Part shown: one piece after another, positions 36,025 through 44,947 of the stretch
Layout: every line of letters begins with the position of its first letter
Position numbering within the stretch: the first letter of the stretch is position 1
Origin: Georgenia ruanii
GTDB lineage: Bacteria > Actinomycetota > Actinomycetes > Actinomycetales > Actinomycetaceae
Assembly (NCBI RefSeq): GCF_009193175.1
Contig: NZ_VUKE01000002.1
Coordinates: 62,001-126,000, forward strand
DNA: 64,000 nt
Direction: 5' to 3'
Notes under the pieces: model-generated
Seen by the model: only the letters and a program-made list of their open reading frames with translations
Database searches by the model: none
Told to the model about the DNA's origin: nothing
Translations under genes and position numbers: made by a program

Positions 36025-38172
36025 GTGACCCCTCGTGCCCTCGCGCGCCCGGCCGCCCTCAGCGCGGCGCTTGCGCTGCTCGGTGTTGGACTGACCGCCG
36101 CGCCCGCCCCCGCCGAGCCGGCTAGCCCGGCTGACGCCCCGGCGCCCTCGGCGGCTGCCGCCGCTGGGCTGCCCGACAGCACCACCCCCACCGTCGGCGA
36201 CGCCGTCCCGGTGAGGACCGAACTCGAGGCCGTACCGATGGACGACGTCGAGACGGCCACCGCCGGCGGCCGGCGAGTGGAGGAGGTCACCGTCTCCGGG
36301 GCCGGGGGCCATCTCGTCGTGGTCGGCGTGAGCTGGGCGGAGGTCGACGCCGACGCCGGGCTGACCGCCCGGTTGCGCAGCCGCGACGGCGCGACGTGGT
36401 CGGACTGGACCGCCATGGAGATCACCGCCGCGCAGACCGACGCCGAGGCCGACGGCGGCATGCGCGGCGGCACCGAGCCGGTGGTCGTCATGGACGCCGA
36501 CGAGGTCGAGGTCACCCTGGCCGGCGCCCCCGGCACGCTGCCCACCGACCCCCAACTCGTCGTCGTCGACCCGGGCGAGAGCCCCGCCGACGCCGCCGTC
36601 CCGGTGGGGGAGCGGCCGCTCGGGGAGCCGGGCGCGGGCGGGGCCGCGGTCGGGGCCTTCGCCGTGGGCGCCACCAACGCCGTGCCGACTATCCGGACCC
36701 GCGCCGACTGGGGCGCGGACGAGTCCAAGCGCTTCTGGGTGCCGGAGATCGGCCAGGTCACCGGCGTGGTGGTGCACCACACCGCCGAGACGAACGACTA
36801 CGGCCCTGAGGACGTCCCCGCGATCATCCGCGGCATCTACGGCTTCCACGCCGACAAGACCGGTCGTGGCTGGGGCGACATCGGCTACAACATCATCGTC
36901 GACAAGTTCGGCCGCGCGTGGGAGGGCCGCTACGGCGGGCTGACCAAGGCCGTCATCGGCGCCCACGCCTCCGGGGTGAACTCCACCACGTTCGGCATCT
37001 CCGTCATGGGTAACTACGACCTCGTGCCGGTGCCCGACGCCGCCTTTCGCACCGTCGCCCAGGTCATCGCCTGGAAGTTCGCCATCCACGGGATCACTAC
37101 GGCCGGCACCGCAATCGGCAAGAACGGCGTCCCCATCAAGCGGGTGGTCGGGCACCGCGACGTCGGCCAGACGGCGTGCCCGGGCCAGTACTTCTACGCT
37201 CGTCTGGGCGAGCTGACCAGCCTGGTGGACGACTACCAGGCCATGCTGCCCGCAGGCCTCGCGGCGGACCCCGGCGGTGCGCCAACTGTCGTCCGGCTCG
37301 GCGGGGCGGACCGGTACGCCACTGCGGCCGCTGCCTCGCGCTTTGCCTTCCCGACGGCGGACGCCGTGTTTATCACCACAGGAGCGGAATACGCCGACGC
37401 CCTGTCCGCCGGTCCGGCCGCGGCCATGCTCGGCGCACCGGTACTGCTCGTCCAGCGCGGCGCAATCCCGGCCGACGCGCACCTCGAGCTGCAGCGGCTA
37501 CGGCCCTTGCGGCTGTACGTGCTTGGCGGCACCGGGGCGGTCTCAGCCTCTGTAGAGACCGAGCTGCGCGCCTACGGCGACGTCGTGCGCCTGGAGGGGG
37601 CGGACCGATACGAGACCTCGGCCCGGGTGGGCCGCGCGACGTGGAGTGATGCCGCCACCGTGTACCTCGCCTCGGGGCAGGACTTCGCTGACGGGCTCGC
37701 GGGCGGCGCCGCCGCGGCCGCGAGCCGATCCCCGTTGTACGTCACGCCCGGCGGTTCCCTCGCCCCCGCGATCCGCACCGAATTACGGCGGTTGACCCCT
37801 ACGCGCGTCGTCCTCCTGGGCGGCGAAGGGGCACTCAGTGCGGGCGTGGCCGGCGCGGTGCGGGACGCCTTGCCTGGCGCGGTCGTGACGCGTCTTGACG
37901 GTGCCGACCGTTACGCCACTGCTGCCGCCATCGCCGAGGCCACCTGGCCGGTGGGCGCCGACGCCGTCTTTCTGGCTACCGGCCTGCAGTTCGCCGACGC
38001 ACTTACCGGCGTGCCCGCCGCGGGCAGAGCCGGTGCCCCGATACTCCTCACACGACCCGCGTGTGTGTCCCGTGGGACAAACGACGCTATGAGCGCCCTG
38101 GCGCCCGGCACGATCGCGATCCTGGGCGGCACGGTAGTAGTGGAGGAATCGGCGATCAACCGCACCTGTTGA
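36025..38172 (+). CDS. Secreted N-acetylmuramoyl-L-alanine amidase with three CWB2 repeats
   Basis: The ~715-residue protein has a signal peptide (1-31) and a ~190-residue region of unknown fold with a WSDW-containing stretch. An amidase_2/PGRP domain (~222-400) follows, with zinc ligands H251 or H252 (VVHHTAET), H377 (VGHRDVGQTACPG) and C385. Three CWB2 repeats (~421-715) complete it. It should cut the bond between MurNAc and the stem peptide while bound to the wall. A GTG at 35992 is an alternative start, but 36025 places the signal peptide at the N-terminus. Its gene now follows the remnant wbpB-like copy; before the insertion it probably followed the intact wbpB-like gene. Confidence 0.9.
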   Translation: MTPRALARPAALSAALALLGVGLTAAPAPAEPASPADAPAPSAAAAAGLPDSTTPTVGDAVPVRTELEAVPMDDVETATAGGRRVEEVTVSGAGGHLVVVGVSWAEVDADAGLTARLRSRDGATWSDWTAMEITAAQTDAEADGGMRGGTEPVVVMDADEVEVTLAGAPGTLPTDPQLVVVDPGESPADAAVPVGERPLGEPGAGGAAVGAFAVGATNAVPTIRTRADWGADESKRFWVPEIGQVTGVVVHHTAETNDYGPEDVPAIIRGIYGFHADKTGRGWGDIGYNIIVDKFGRAWEGRYGGLTKAVIGAHASGVNSTTFGISVMGNYDLVPVPDAAFRTVAQVIAWKFAIHGITTAGTAIGKNGVPIKRVVGHRDVGQTACPGQYFYARLGELTSLVDDYQAMLPAGLAADPGGAPTVVRLGGADRYATAAAASRFAFPTADAVFITTGAEYADALSAGPAAAMLGAPVLLVQRGAIPADAHLELQRLRPLRLYVLGGTGAVSASVETELRAYGDVVRLEGADRYETSARVGRATWSDAATVYLASGQDFADGLAGGAAAAASRSPLYVTPGGSLAPAIRTELRRLTPTRVVLLGGEGALSAGVAGAVRDALPGAVVTRLDGADRYATAAAIAEATWPVGADAVFLATGLQFADALTGVPAAGRAGAPILLTRPACVSRGTNDAMSALAPGTIAILGGTVVVEESAINRTC

Positions 38173-38320
38173 TTGGCGCTTGAATCCTCTCCGAGTGTTG
38201 CGTGTTGCACCCCAGGCGGCATCTGGCTAATCTTGCGGCGGTGCGGAAGGTCTTGCGGACATGTCTTAGCTCGAAACGGTCCCCTCGGGCGCAACGGTCA
38301 TGACCAACATATGAGCACCT

Positions 38321-38363
38321 GGCCGGCGGTCTACTTCGTTTAACACGAAGGAGGCCGCCGGCC
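38321..38363 (+). terminator. Long imperfect hairpin after the amidase gene
   Basis: GGCCGGCGG, CT and CTTCGT pair with ACGAAG, AG and CCGCCGGCC around TTAAC, with two mismatches. It lies ~150 bases downstream of the amidase stop and is the strongest terminator-like structure in the gap. Confidence 0.6.
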
Positions 38364-38546
38364 GCCGTCTTACTGGGTTTCGCCCGAAGGTTTTGTAGCG
38401 TCGTTACGGACCGACTCGGCGGTGGATCCTGGTGGGAGGCCGTGGATTGGGCTGTCGATGCTGTCAGGTGCGCAAAGGGAAGCCGACGGTCGCTTCCCGT
38501 ATCATGTTCCGTGACTCGTCGCGACGGATTGCGGTGAACAATCTCA

Positions 38547-38587
38547 AATTGTTATCAACTTGTGACAATTGCATGTTGGGTTACGGT
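38547..38587 (+). promoter_or_regulatory. Possible promoter with overlapping AT-rich operator-like dyad
   Basis: TTGTGA (38560-38565) and TACGGT (38582-38587) are separated by 16 bases and resemble -35 and -10 boxes. AATTGT (38547-38552) and ACAATT (38565-38570) form a 24-base dyad that covers the -35 box, in an AT-rich island unlike the flanking DNA. Function is inference from sequence. Confidence 0.35.
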
Positions 38588-38795
38588 CGCACCACAGCCT
38601 GGCGGCATTGACGTAAGGACCTCGACAGCCGGACGCCACGCCGAGAAACGGACTTGCGCGAACACATCTACAACCCCTACCGTCACCTGTGACCCACCGA
38701 TGTGAGTTGTTGGTGAAGCACGGCCGAGGGAATGTTCCCGAGGTGGCTCTGGCCAAATGGCACGGGTTGTGGGGACCAGATGTACATCTAGCTCG

Positions 38796-38811
38796 TGACC
38801 TTAGGAGGTCA
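38796..38811 (+). promoter_or_regulatory. Shine-Dalgarno inside a perfect inverted repeat (first S-layer-like gene)
   Basis: TGACCTTAGGAGGTCA is TGACCT-TAGG-AGGTCA and contains AGGAGG, nine bases before the ATG at 38818. The same layout precedes the paralogue at 50150. A six-bp stem could partly occlude ribosome binding or protect the mRNA. Confidence 0.6.
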
Positions 38812-38817
38812 ACACAA

Positions 38818-40488
38818 ATGGGTAAGATTACCCGCCGGGGCTCCCTCGCCCTGACCGCCGCACTTGCGGTGGTTCTCGCTGGCACGACCAGCGCTTCTGC
38901 TGCTGGCTCGATCGACCGCCTGTCCGGCGAAGACCGTTTCGGGACCGCGATCGACGTTTCGAAGCAGGCTGACACCGCCGCCAAGGCCGCCAACTACGTC
39001 ATCATCGCTCGGTCCAGCGACTACCCGGACGCTCTGGCGGCCGCTCCGCTCGCTGAGGTGCTTGGCGGAGCTCCCATCCTGCTCAACGAGAACGACAAGG
39101 GCCTGCGGGAGGATGTCCTTAAGGAGATCCAGCGTCTGAAGGCACTTAAGGGCGGCACGCTTAACGCCGTCATCGTCGGTGGCACGGGTGCGATCTCGGC
39201 TCAGGCCGAGACCGACCTTAAGCTGGAGCTCGGCAAGGACGCTGGCGGCGAGTACCGCGTCTCGCGCATCGCGGGCAGCGACCGCTACGAGACGGCCGTC
39301 AACATCGCTGCCGCAGTTGAGACCGGTAACCTGGACTCCGACGCGGCTATCGAGGCTCCGAACCCGTTCGGCCCGAACCTTCCCGTGTTCGTCGCCGACG
39401 GCCTGGGCTTCGCTGACGCCCTCGCCGCTGGTCCCGCCGCAGTCAAGGCTAAGGGTGCGATTGTGCTCTCCAGGGGCACGGGCTTCGACTCCTACACGGA
39501 GACGGTCCTTGGTCAGACTGAGACCCGCAGCCAGACGCGTGACTACCTGCTCGACGTGACCGCCTCGCAGACCGTCTACGCCGTGGGCGGCCCGGCCGCC
39601 GCCGCCGTCGGTGGCCAGGTGAAGGCTGACAACAAGCTCGTGGGCATTGACCGGTTCGAGACCGCGACTAAGGTCGCGGGCAAGTTCTTCCCGAGCCCGA
39701 CGGTCGTGGGTCTGGCCAACGGCCTCGACTACCCGGACGCCATCGTTGCAGGCGCTTACCTTGGCGCCGACGGTCCGCTGCTTCTTACGAGGGCGAATGA
39801 GCTGCCCGGGGTCACCGCTACCTACCTGAAGGACAAGGTCGCCGCGAACGTTACCGCGACGATCTTCGGTGGTAAGGGCGTTGTTGCCGACAGCGTCTCC
39901 ACGAGCATCAGCGACGCGATCGGTCAGTTCAAGGTTCAGGCGCAGTTCGGTCTCACCGGTTCCGGTGATGAGCAAGTCCTGACCGTGACCGCGCTGCCGG
40001 CGTCCAGCGTTACGGTGCAGACCGCGAACGGTCTCGTCGACATCTTCAAGGGCGTGACGGACTCGAAGGGCATCGTCACGACGACCCTGGAAGCCGGTGA
40101 CAGCGACCCCACCACGCTGACCGACGCCGACGAGGGCGCTAAGTTCCTTGTGACGGTCAAGAACGGAGACACGACTTCGACCGTGTACGCGGTTGTCAAC
40201 ACGACCCCGACCGCTCCCTCGGCCCTCGCAGTTGATGGCACGGTCACGAGCCAGGTCAACGGCACGATCGCCGCTGGCACCGCCAAGGTGAACGTCTACA
40301 AGAAGGACGGCACCTTCTTGGGCAGCAAGACGGTTGCCGCGACGGACACCACCTTCAAGTTCGACCTGAAGGGTGTCGCCCCGGCGGCCAACCACGCTGC
40401 CGGTGACCTGGTGCTCCGCGCCGCTGACGCCAAGGGCAACCTCTCCGCTACGGTCAACGTTCCCGTGATCGTGGTTCCGGCGGCCTGA
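38818..40488 (+). CDS. S-layer-like CWB2 surface protein (paralogue 1)
   Basis: The 556-residue protein begins MGKITRRGSLALTAALAVVLAG, a signal peptide ending at ASA-A (~29). Three CWB2 modules follow (about 30-140, 145-265, 270-375) and then ~180 residues of beta-rich, Ig-like sequence with Thr/Val repeats. It has no catalytic motif, as expected of an S-layer or abundant surface protein. The ATG is fixed by AGGAGG and by the match to the start of the protein at 50150. Many codons end in T (GCT, CTT, GTT), unlike the C/G-ending codons of its neighbours, which suggests separate ancestry. IS remnants lie directly downstream. Confidence 0.9.
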   Translation: MGKITRRGSLALTAALAVVLAGTTSASAAGSIDRLSGEDRFGTAIDVSKQADTAAKAANYVIIARSSDYPDALAAAPLAEVLGGAPILLNENDKGLREDVLKEIQRLKALKGGTLNAVIVGGTGAISAQAETDLKLELGKDAGGEYRVSRIAGSDRYETAVNIAAAVETGNLDSDAAIEAPNPFGPNLPVFVADGLGFADALAAGPAAVKAKGAIVLSRGTGFDSYTETVLGQTETRSQTRDYLLDVTASQTVYAVGGPAAAAVGGQVKADNKLVGIDRFETATKVAGKFFPSPTVVGLANGLDYPDAIVAGAYLGADGPLLLTRANELPGVTATYLKDKVAANVTATIFGGKGVVADSVSTSISDAIGQFKVQAQFGLTGSGDEQVLTVTALPASSVTVQTANGLVDIFKGVTDSKGIVTTTLEAGDSDPTTLTDADEGAKFLVTVKNGDTTSTVYAVVNTTPTAPSALAVDGTVTSQVNGTIAAGTAKVNVYKKDGTFLGSKTVAATDTTFKFDLKGVAPAANHAAGDLVLRAADAKGNLSATVNVPVIVVPAA

Positions 40489-40537
40489 TCCCGCCACAGA
40501 GGACGGATCCGCTTTGAGTGCGTGATCCCGCATCCTG

Positions 40538-40571
40538 CAGGGCCCTCCACCGTCCTCGGTGGAGGGCCCTG
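40538..40571 (+). terminator. Strong terminator of the first S-layer-like gene
   Basis: CAGGGCCCTCCACCG (40538-40552) pairs perfectly with 40557-40571 around TCCT, 50 bases after the stop. The 15-bp GC-rich stem fits a high-output transcription unit. Confidence 0.85.
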
Positions 40572-40740
40572 TGCGTAGTTGAAGTGTGACCGCAGGGCGG
40601 TGGTTAGGCCCGCCGCCGACTCATAGGGCATCACCGACTCCGCCTTCTCCGGTGCGGTCGGCGCCTGAGGTTTTCATCCTGTCCGCCGATAAGGTGAGCG
40701 GCACCCTCTGGGCGGTCGAGATCGAGGCTCCCACTCACCG

Positions 40741-40950
40741 TGGCAGCGCGGCTCGAACGAGAACACGAACGGACTGCTGCGCGCTTACTTCCCCGAGGCC
40801 ACCGGCCTGAGCCTTCACTCGCCCCAACACCTACTGGCCGTCGAGAACGAACTCAACCAGCGGCCGCGGATCGTGCTCGACGACCACGCTCCCGCCGAGT
40901 TGTTCCAGGCGCTGTTAGACGCACAAACACAGTCCGTGTTGCAACGATGA
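40741..40950 (+). pseudogene. IS30-family transposase C-terminal remnant
   Basis: The frame reads WQRGSNENTNGLLRAYFPE, then VENELNQRPRIVLDDHAPAELF, and ends at TGA 40948-40950. This is the end of the IS30 integrase core, including its catalytic glutamate (the NENTNG helix). Nothing upstream continues the protein, so only ~70 residues remain. Confidence 0.85.
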
Positions 40951-41065
40951 CTGGAACCCGGCCCGTCGTTCCTGGCCTACTCGTCGACCGTCGCCGGAAT
41001 CTGCACTCCGCCGTCGACGGCGCGCGCGCCGCGAGAACGATACGTGTCATGGGGGCCGGCACGCA

Positions 41066-41192
41066 CCGCTCCACTATCCGGGTAAGGACGGGCACGGGGC
41101 CGTGGACCACGTCAACTGGTATTTCACCGCCCCCACCCAGAACCACATCCTGGTCGCCGCTTTCACTTACGTGAGTAGGTGGCTTGGGGAAC
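41066..41192 (+). pseudogene. IS3-family transposase (OrfB) fragment
   Basis: The frame beginning PLHYPGKDGHGAVDHVNW continues YFTAPTQNHILVAAFTYVSRW. It matches the start of the IS3 OrfB integrase core, normally DFTAPxPNxLWVADFTYVSTW. The first catalytic aspartate (ADFTYV) is changed to alanine (VAAFTYV), and the sequence degrades after ~40 residues, so it is dead. Confidence 0.65.
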
Positions 41193-41235
41193 CGCCGGGT
41201 TCCATGGAGGGATTCCTCCTTGGAGGTTGCCTCAA

Positions 41236-41413
41236 ATGTCTGAATCGGCTATGAGGTACTCGGTTAAGGTGTGTGGGCTGGGTGCGTGGTCCTTCAGCCT
41301 CGGCAGAACTGTCCCAATGAGAGGCGATCGGCACGATCGCTGACACGCTGGGGTGTGCACGAGACGCTGCGCGGTGGATGCGCCGCCAGGGGTCACCGGG
41401 CTGGATGGATTAG
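41236..41413 (+). pseudogene. IS3-family OrfA remnant, frameshifted
   Basis: From ATG 41236 the frame starts MSESAMRYSVKV. After shifts it reads IADTLG then VHETLR then WMRRQGSPGWMD and a stop. This is the helix-turn-helix region of IS3 OrfA with at least two frameshifts. It lies after, not before, the OrfB fragment, so the two come from different or rearranged copies. Confidence 0.55.
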
Positions 41414-41550
41414 GTCTCGTCAGCGATCACGAGGTCGTTGGGGCGTAGCCGGCAGGTGTTCCTTCCGTGCTGGATCGGATGGTCCAGCGAGGGCTTGCCC
41501 CGACGAGGACCTTCGATCACTGAACGCGCTGATCCGTTGGTACCGCTCCC

Positions 41551-42609
41551 TCAGTTGCTGAGGGAATCGATCACCCGCGTTGCCGCGTGGCCGTCGCCGT
41601 ACGGGGTGGCGTGTGTCGCAATTGGTCTAGATCGGGAGGCTGCCGCAACTAGAGCCTCGCCCGGCTCGACAAGAACGTTCCAGCCCAGCTCGACCGTTTC
41701 CACCCACTCTGTCTCGGGCCGCACAGTGGTGCACGGCACTCCAAGCAGGAATGCCTCCTTTTGGAGGCCACCGGAATCGGTGATGATGCCGCGGCTGGCC
41801 TGCGCTGCGGCTACCAGGTCGGGGTAGGCCAGCGGCGAGCGTGCGCGCAGGTTGCCGTGCTCGAGGGTAAGCCCAGACTCCTCGGCCTTGGCCACCAGGC
41901 GCGGGTGGGTGAGCAGCACCACCGGGTGGTCGACCATTGCCAGCGAGTCGAGGACCGCGGCGAGCCGGTCGTCGTCGTCGGTGTTCTCCGCACGGTGGAT
42001 GGTTGCGAGCGAGAAGGCGCCCTGCTCTAGGCCCAACTCGGCGAGCAGCGCCGGCGGCCGGCCCGCGACGGCGTCGCGTACCTGCAGCAGCACGTCGGTC
42101 ATCACGTCTCCGACCAGCGCGCTGCGCCCGGCCAAACCCTCGTCGGCAAGGTGGCCCATGGCGATCTCGGTGGGGGCCAGCAGTAGGTCGGCGGCGTGGT
42201 CGGCCATTACCCGATTGATCTCCTCGGGCATAGCGCGGTTAAACGAGCGCAACCCGGCCTCCAGGTGGGCCACCGGCACGTGCAGCTTCACCGCGGATAG
42301 TGCCGCGGCCAGGGTGGAGTTGGTGTCCCCGTAGACCAACACCCAGTCGGGTTGTTGGGCCTCCAGTACGCCATCGAGCGCGGCGAGCATGGCGCCGGTC
42401 TGCACTCCGTGGCTCCCGCTGCCGACGCCCAGATGCACGTCCGGATCGGGGATCTGGAGGTCGCGGAAGAACACGTCCGACAGCATTGGGTCGTAGTGCT
42501 GGCCCGTATGCACGATGACGTGCTCGACACCGCGCGTCGTCGCCTCGTGTGCGATGGGGGCAAGCTTGACGAACTGTGGGCGCGCGCCGACGACGCTGAG
42601 AACCTTCAC
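41551..42609 (-). CDS. wecB: UDP-N-acetylglucosamine 2-epimerase family (WecB/WbpI-like)
   Basis: The 352-residue GT-B-fold enzyme begins KVLSVVGARPQFVKLAPI. It has HTGQHYDPMLSDVFF, HLEAGLRSFNRAMPEEINR and TDSGGLQKEAFLLGVP, the active-site segments of non-hydrolysing 2-epimerases. It could epimerise UDP-GlcNAc to UDP-ManNAc (WecB), or UDP-GlcNAc3NAcA to UDP-ManNAc3NAcA (WbpI); both groups have this length. With WbpB/E/D-like genes in the same locus the second role is plausible. The GTG at 42609 begins directly at the first strand. Only ~50 bases separate it from the divergent glycosyltransferase gene. Confidence 0.88.
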   Translation of the reverse strand: MKVLSVVGARPQFVKLAPIAHEATTRGVEHVIVHTGQHYDPMLSDVFFRDLQIPDPDVHLGVGSGSHGVQTGAMLAALDGVLEAQQPDWVLVYGDTNSTLAAALSAVKLHVPVAHLEAGLRSFNRAMPEEINRVMADHAADLLLAPTEIAMGHLADEGLAGRSALVGDVMTDVLLQVRDAVAGRPPALLAELGLEQGAFSLATIHRAENTDDDDRLAAVLDSLAMVDHPVVLLTHPRLVAKAEESGLTLEHGNLRARSPLAYPDLVAAAQASRGIITDSGGLQKEAFLLGVPCTTVRPETEWVETVELGWNVLVEPGEALVAAASRSRPIATHATPYGDGHAATRVIDSLSN

Positions 42610-42660
42610 GTCCGGCACTCTAACGGCGCCTGCGAGGAGCGCTCGGCGGCGGCTGGCACA

Positions 42661-43791
42661 ATGAGCCACATGCGGGTCGTTGCGGTCACCACCTGGTTCC
42701 CCACCACCCGCGCCCCATCCTCTGGCACCTTCGTGGCGAAGGACGTCGCGGCCGTCGCCGCGGCAGGACACGACGTCGCCGTCGTCCACCTCGTCCCACC
42801 CCACCAGGACGACGGCACCCGGGCGCTCGAGCACGAGGGCCTGCGAGTGTGCCGCGTCCCCATGGCCACCAACCGGCCGGACGCCATCGCCGCGGCCGGC
42901 CGGGCGCTTCGCCCCCTGCTCGCCGGCGCCGACGTGGTGCACACCATGGCGTTCTCCACCCTGCTGCCCTTCGCCTGGCGGCGCCCGGCGGGGCCATGGG
43001 TACACACCGAGCACTGGTCCGGCCTGACCAACCCCGCCACGCTGCCGCCCGCCTGGCGGCTGGCGCTGCCGATGCTCAGCCGGCTGCAGGCCCGCCCGGA
43101 CGTGACCACCGCGGTCTGCGACTTTCTTTGCCGCACCATCCGCCGCTCCCGCAACGGGCCGCTGGAGATCGTGCCGTGCCTCGTCCCGCCGCTGCACCCG
43201 GTGCCGCCGCGCCGGCACCGGGACGGCGTGCTGCGGCTGGTCGGCGTCGGCGGGCTGGTCGAGCGCAAGGATCCGGTCGTCGCGGTGCGCACCCTGGCCG
43301 AGCTCCGCCGCCGCGGCACGGAGGCGGCTCTGACCTGGGTGGGGGAGGGGCCGCTGCGGACGGAGGTCCTCGGCGAGGCCGACCGCCTGGGCGTCGCCGA
43401 CCACCTCACGCTCACCGGCAACCTGGCGACCGCGGGCGTCTCGGCCGCACTCGCCGCGGCCGACCTGTTCTTCCTGCCCACCCGGGCCGACAACTTCTGC
43501 GTCTCCGCCGCCGAGGCGCTCGTCCATGGTCGGCCCGTGGTGGTCGGCGCCACCGGCGGGCAGGGCGAGTACATCGACCGCGCCGTAGGCGAGCTCGTCG
43601 AACGGCAGGACCCGGCGCTGTACGCCGACGCGATTCAGCGCGTCGACATCGCCACCCAGGACCTTGCGGCGGAGACGATCGCAGCGACCATCGGGGACCG
43701 CTTCTCCGCCGCGCAGGTGGCCGCCGGGTACGAGCGCGCCTACGCCGAGGCGCTCGCGGTGCGCGGACGGCGGGTGGGCGACCATGGCTGA
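42661..43791 (+). CDS. GT-B fold glycosyltransferase (GT4-like)
   Basis: The 376-residue protein starts MSHMRVVAVTTWFPTTRAPSSGTF and has the second-half motifs RLVGVGGLVERKDP, LTGNLATAGV and FFLPTRADNFCVSAAEAL. The last of these carries the GT4 glutamate that binds donor sugar. The start may be 42661 or 42670; neither has a good Shine-Dalgarno, so a leaderless mRNA is possible. The stop overlaps the next gene by eight bases. It should add a sugar to the repeat unit of the surface polymer. Confidence 0.85.
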   Translation: MSHMRVVAVTTWFPTTRAPSSGTFVAKDVAAVAAAGHDVAVVHLVPPHQDDGTRALEHEGLRVCRVPMATNRPDAIAAAGRALRPLLAGADVVHTMAFSTLLPFAWRRPAGPWVHTEHWSGLTNPATLPPAWRLALPMLSRLQARPDVTTAVCDFLCRTIRRSRNGPLEIVPCLVPPLHPVPPRRHRDGVLRLVGVGGLVERKDPVVAVRTLAELRRRGTEAALTWVGEGPLRTEVLGEADRLGVADHLTLTGNLATAGVSAALAAADLFFLPTRADNFCVSAAEALVHGRPVVVGATGGQGEYIDRAVGELVERQDPALYADAIQRVDIATQDLAAETIAATIGDRFSAAQVAAGYERAYAEALAVRGRRVGDHG

Positions 43792-44887
43792 GCGGCCCGA
43801 CGTCGACGTCGTCATCGCCGTCCACACCCCCACCCGCCCGATTGCCCGCGCCGTCGCCTCGGTGCTCGACGGCAACGGTGCGCTCGACGGCCGGCCGGGC
43901 GCGGTCCGGCTGACGGTGGTGTGCCACAACATCGGCGCCGACGTCATCGCGGCGAAGGTGCCCGCGGGGCACCGGGAGCGGGTGCGGTTCCTCGAGCACC
44001 GCGACGGGCTGCGCAGCGCCGCCGGCCCGTTCAACGCGGGCATGCGCGACTCCGACGGGGAGTTCGTCTCGATCATGGGCTCGGACGACACTCTTGAACC
44101 CGGCGCCGTCGCGTCCTGGGTGGCGCTGGCGCGGCGGACGGGGGCGGAGACGGTCGTCTCCCGCCTTGTGCGTGGTGCCGGCCGGGCCGTCGTTCCCACC
44201 CCACCCGCGCGGCCGTGGCTGCGCGGGCTTGCCGACCCGGTGGCCGACCGGCTCAGCTACCGCAGCGCCCCGCTGGGGCTGGTGGCCACGGCCGCGCGGC
44301 GGCGGCTCGGCGCGGAGCTGGTGGAAGGCCTGCCCGTGGGGGACGACGTGCCCTACGTGACCCGACTGTGGTTCGAGACCCGAGTGGCGGTCGCCCGCCG
44401 CGGCCCGGCGTACGTCATCGGCGAGGACGCCGCGGACCGCGTGACGTACGCGGCACGCCCCATCGCCGTCGAGCTCGCGTTCGTCCACCACCTGCTGGAC
44501 CAGGAGTGGTTCGCCGCCTACCCGCTGCCGGCTCGGCGGGCGGTCGCCGCCAAGCTGGCCCGCATCCATCTCTTCGGGGCGATCTACCACCGCCAGGAGC
44601 TCTCCTCGTGGACGCCGCAGGAACGGGCGGATCTCACACGGGTGGTCATCCACCTCGCCGCGGCCGCCCCCGGCTATGCACGCGTACTCTCGATCGCCGA
44701 CCGGCGCGTGCTTGACGCTGCACTCGCGCCCGAGGTGCCGGCCAGCGACCTCGTCGCCGCAGCCCGGGCCCGTCGCCGTCACGGCCGACCGACCACTCTG
44801 ATCACCCGTGACCCGCGCGGACTGCTCGCCGCCGAAGGGCCCGTGCGGTTCATGGCGGCGTCCGCGATGACGCGCCTGCGGACCTAA
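43784..44887 (+). CDS. GT2 glycosyltransferase
   Basis: The 367-residue GT-A protein has VDVVIAVHTPTRPIARAVASVL at the N-terminus and SIMGSDDTLEPGAV, whose aspartates bind metal and nucleotide sugar. The C-terminal half is unusually long, with helical segments suited to an acceptor or membrane surface. ATG lies inside the end of the preceding glycosyltransferase gene, so the two are co-translated. Donor and linkage are unknown. Confidence 0.82.
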   Translation: MAERPDVDVVIAVHTPTRPIARAVASVLDGNGALDGRPGAVRLTVVCHNIGADVIAAKVPAGHRERVRFLEHRDGLRSAAGPFNAGMRDSDGEFVSIMGSDDTLEPGAVASWVALARRTGAETVVSRLVRGAGRAVVPTPPARPWLRGLADPVADRLSYRSAPLGLVATAARRRLGAELVEGLPVGDDVPYVTRLWFETRVAVARRGPAYVIGEDAADRVTYAARPIAVELAFVHHLLDQEWFAAYPLPARRAVAAKLARIHLFGAIYHRQELSSWTPQERADLTRVVIHLAAAAPGYARVLSIADRRVLDAALAPEVPASDLVAAARARRRHGRPTTLITRDPRGLLAAEGPVRFMAASAMTRLRT

Positions 44888-44947
44888 CGCGCAACGGACC
44901 TGCGCCGGCTGTAATGTCGGCCTCCATCGCCTGGGAGGTCGATTGAC

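Larger units (their letters stand above)
38173..38817. other. 645-bp leader region of the first S-layer-like gene
   Basis: It contains no gene. It holds a terminator-like hairpin for the amidase gene (38321-38363), an AT-rich dyad overlapping a possible promoter (38547-38587), and the conserved hairpin around the Shine-Dalgarno (38796-38811). A promoter near 38560-38587 would give a 5' untranslated leader of about 225 bases. Confidence 0.5.
40489..41550. other. ~1-kb gap with terminator and scrambled insertion-sequence remnants
   Basis: No intact gene lies between the S-layer-like gene and the epimerase. It holds a strong terminator (40538-40571), an IS30 fragment (40741-40950) and two IS3 fragments (41066-41192 and 41236-41413). 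The stretches 40572-40740 and 41414-41550 show nothing recognisable. Confidence 0.7.

Noticed and set aside
38689-38817. 43-codon N-terminal extension of the first S-layer-like protein
   Set aside because: It would bury the signal peptide; AGGAGG and the paralogue both support the ATG at 38818.
42610-44199. 530-codon upstream extension of the epimerase frame
   Set aside because: The extension is compositionally biased and antisense to two good glycosyltransferase genes; the enzyme starts at its first strand at 42609.
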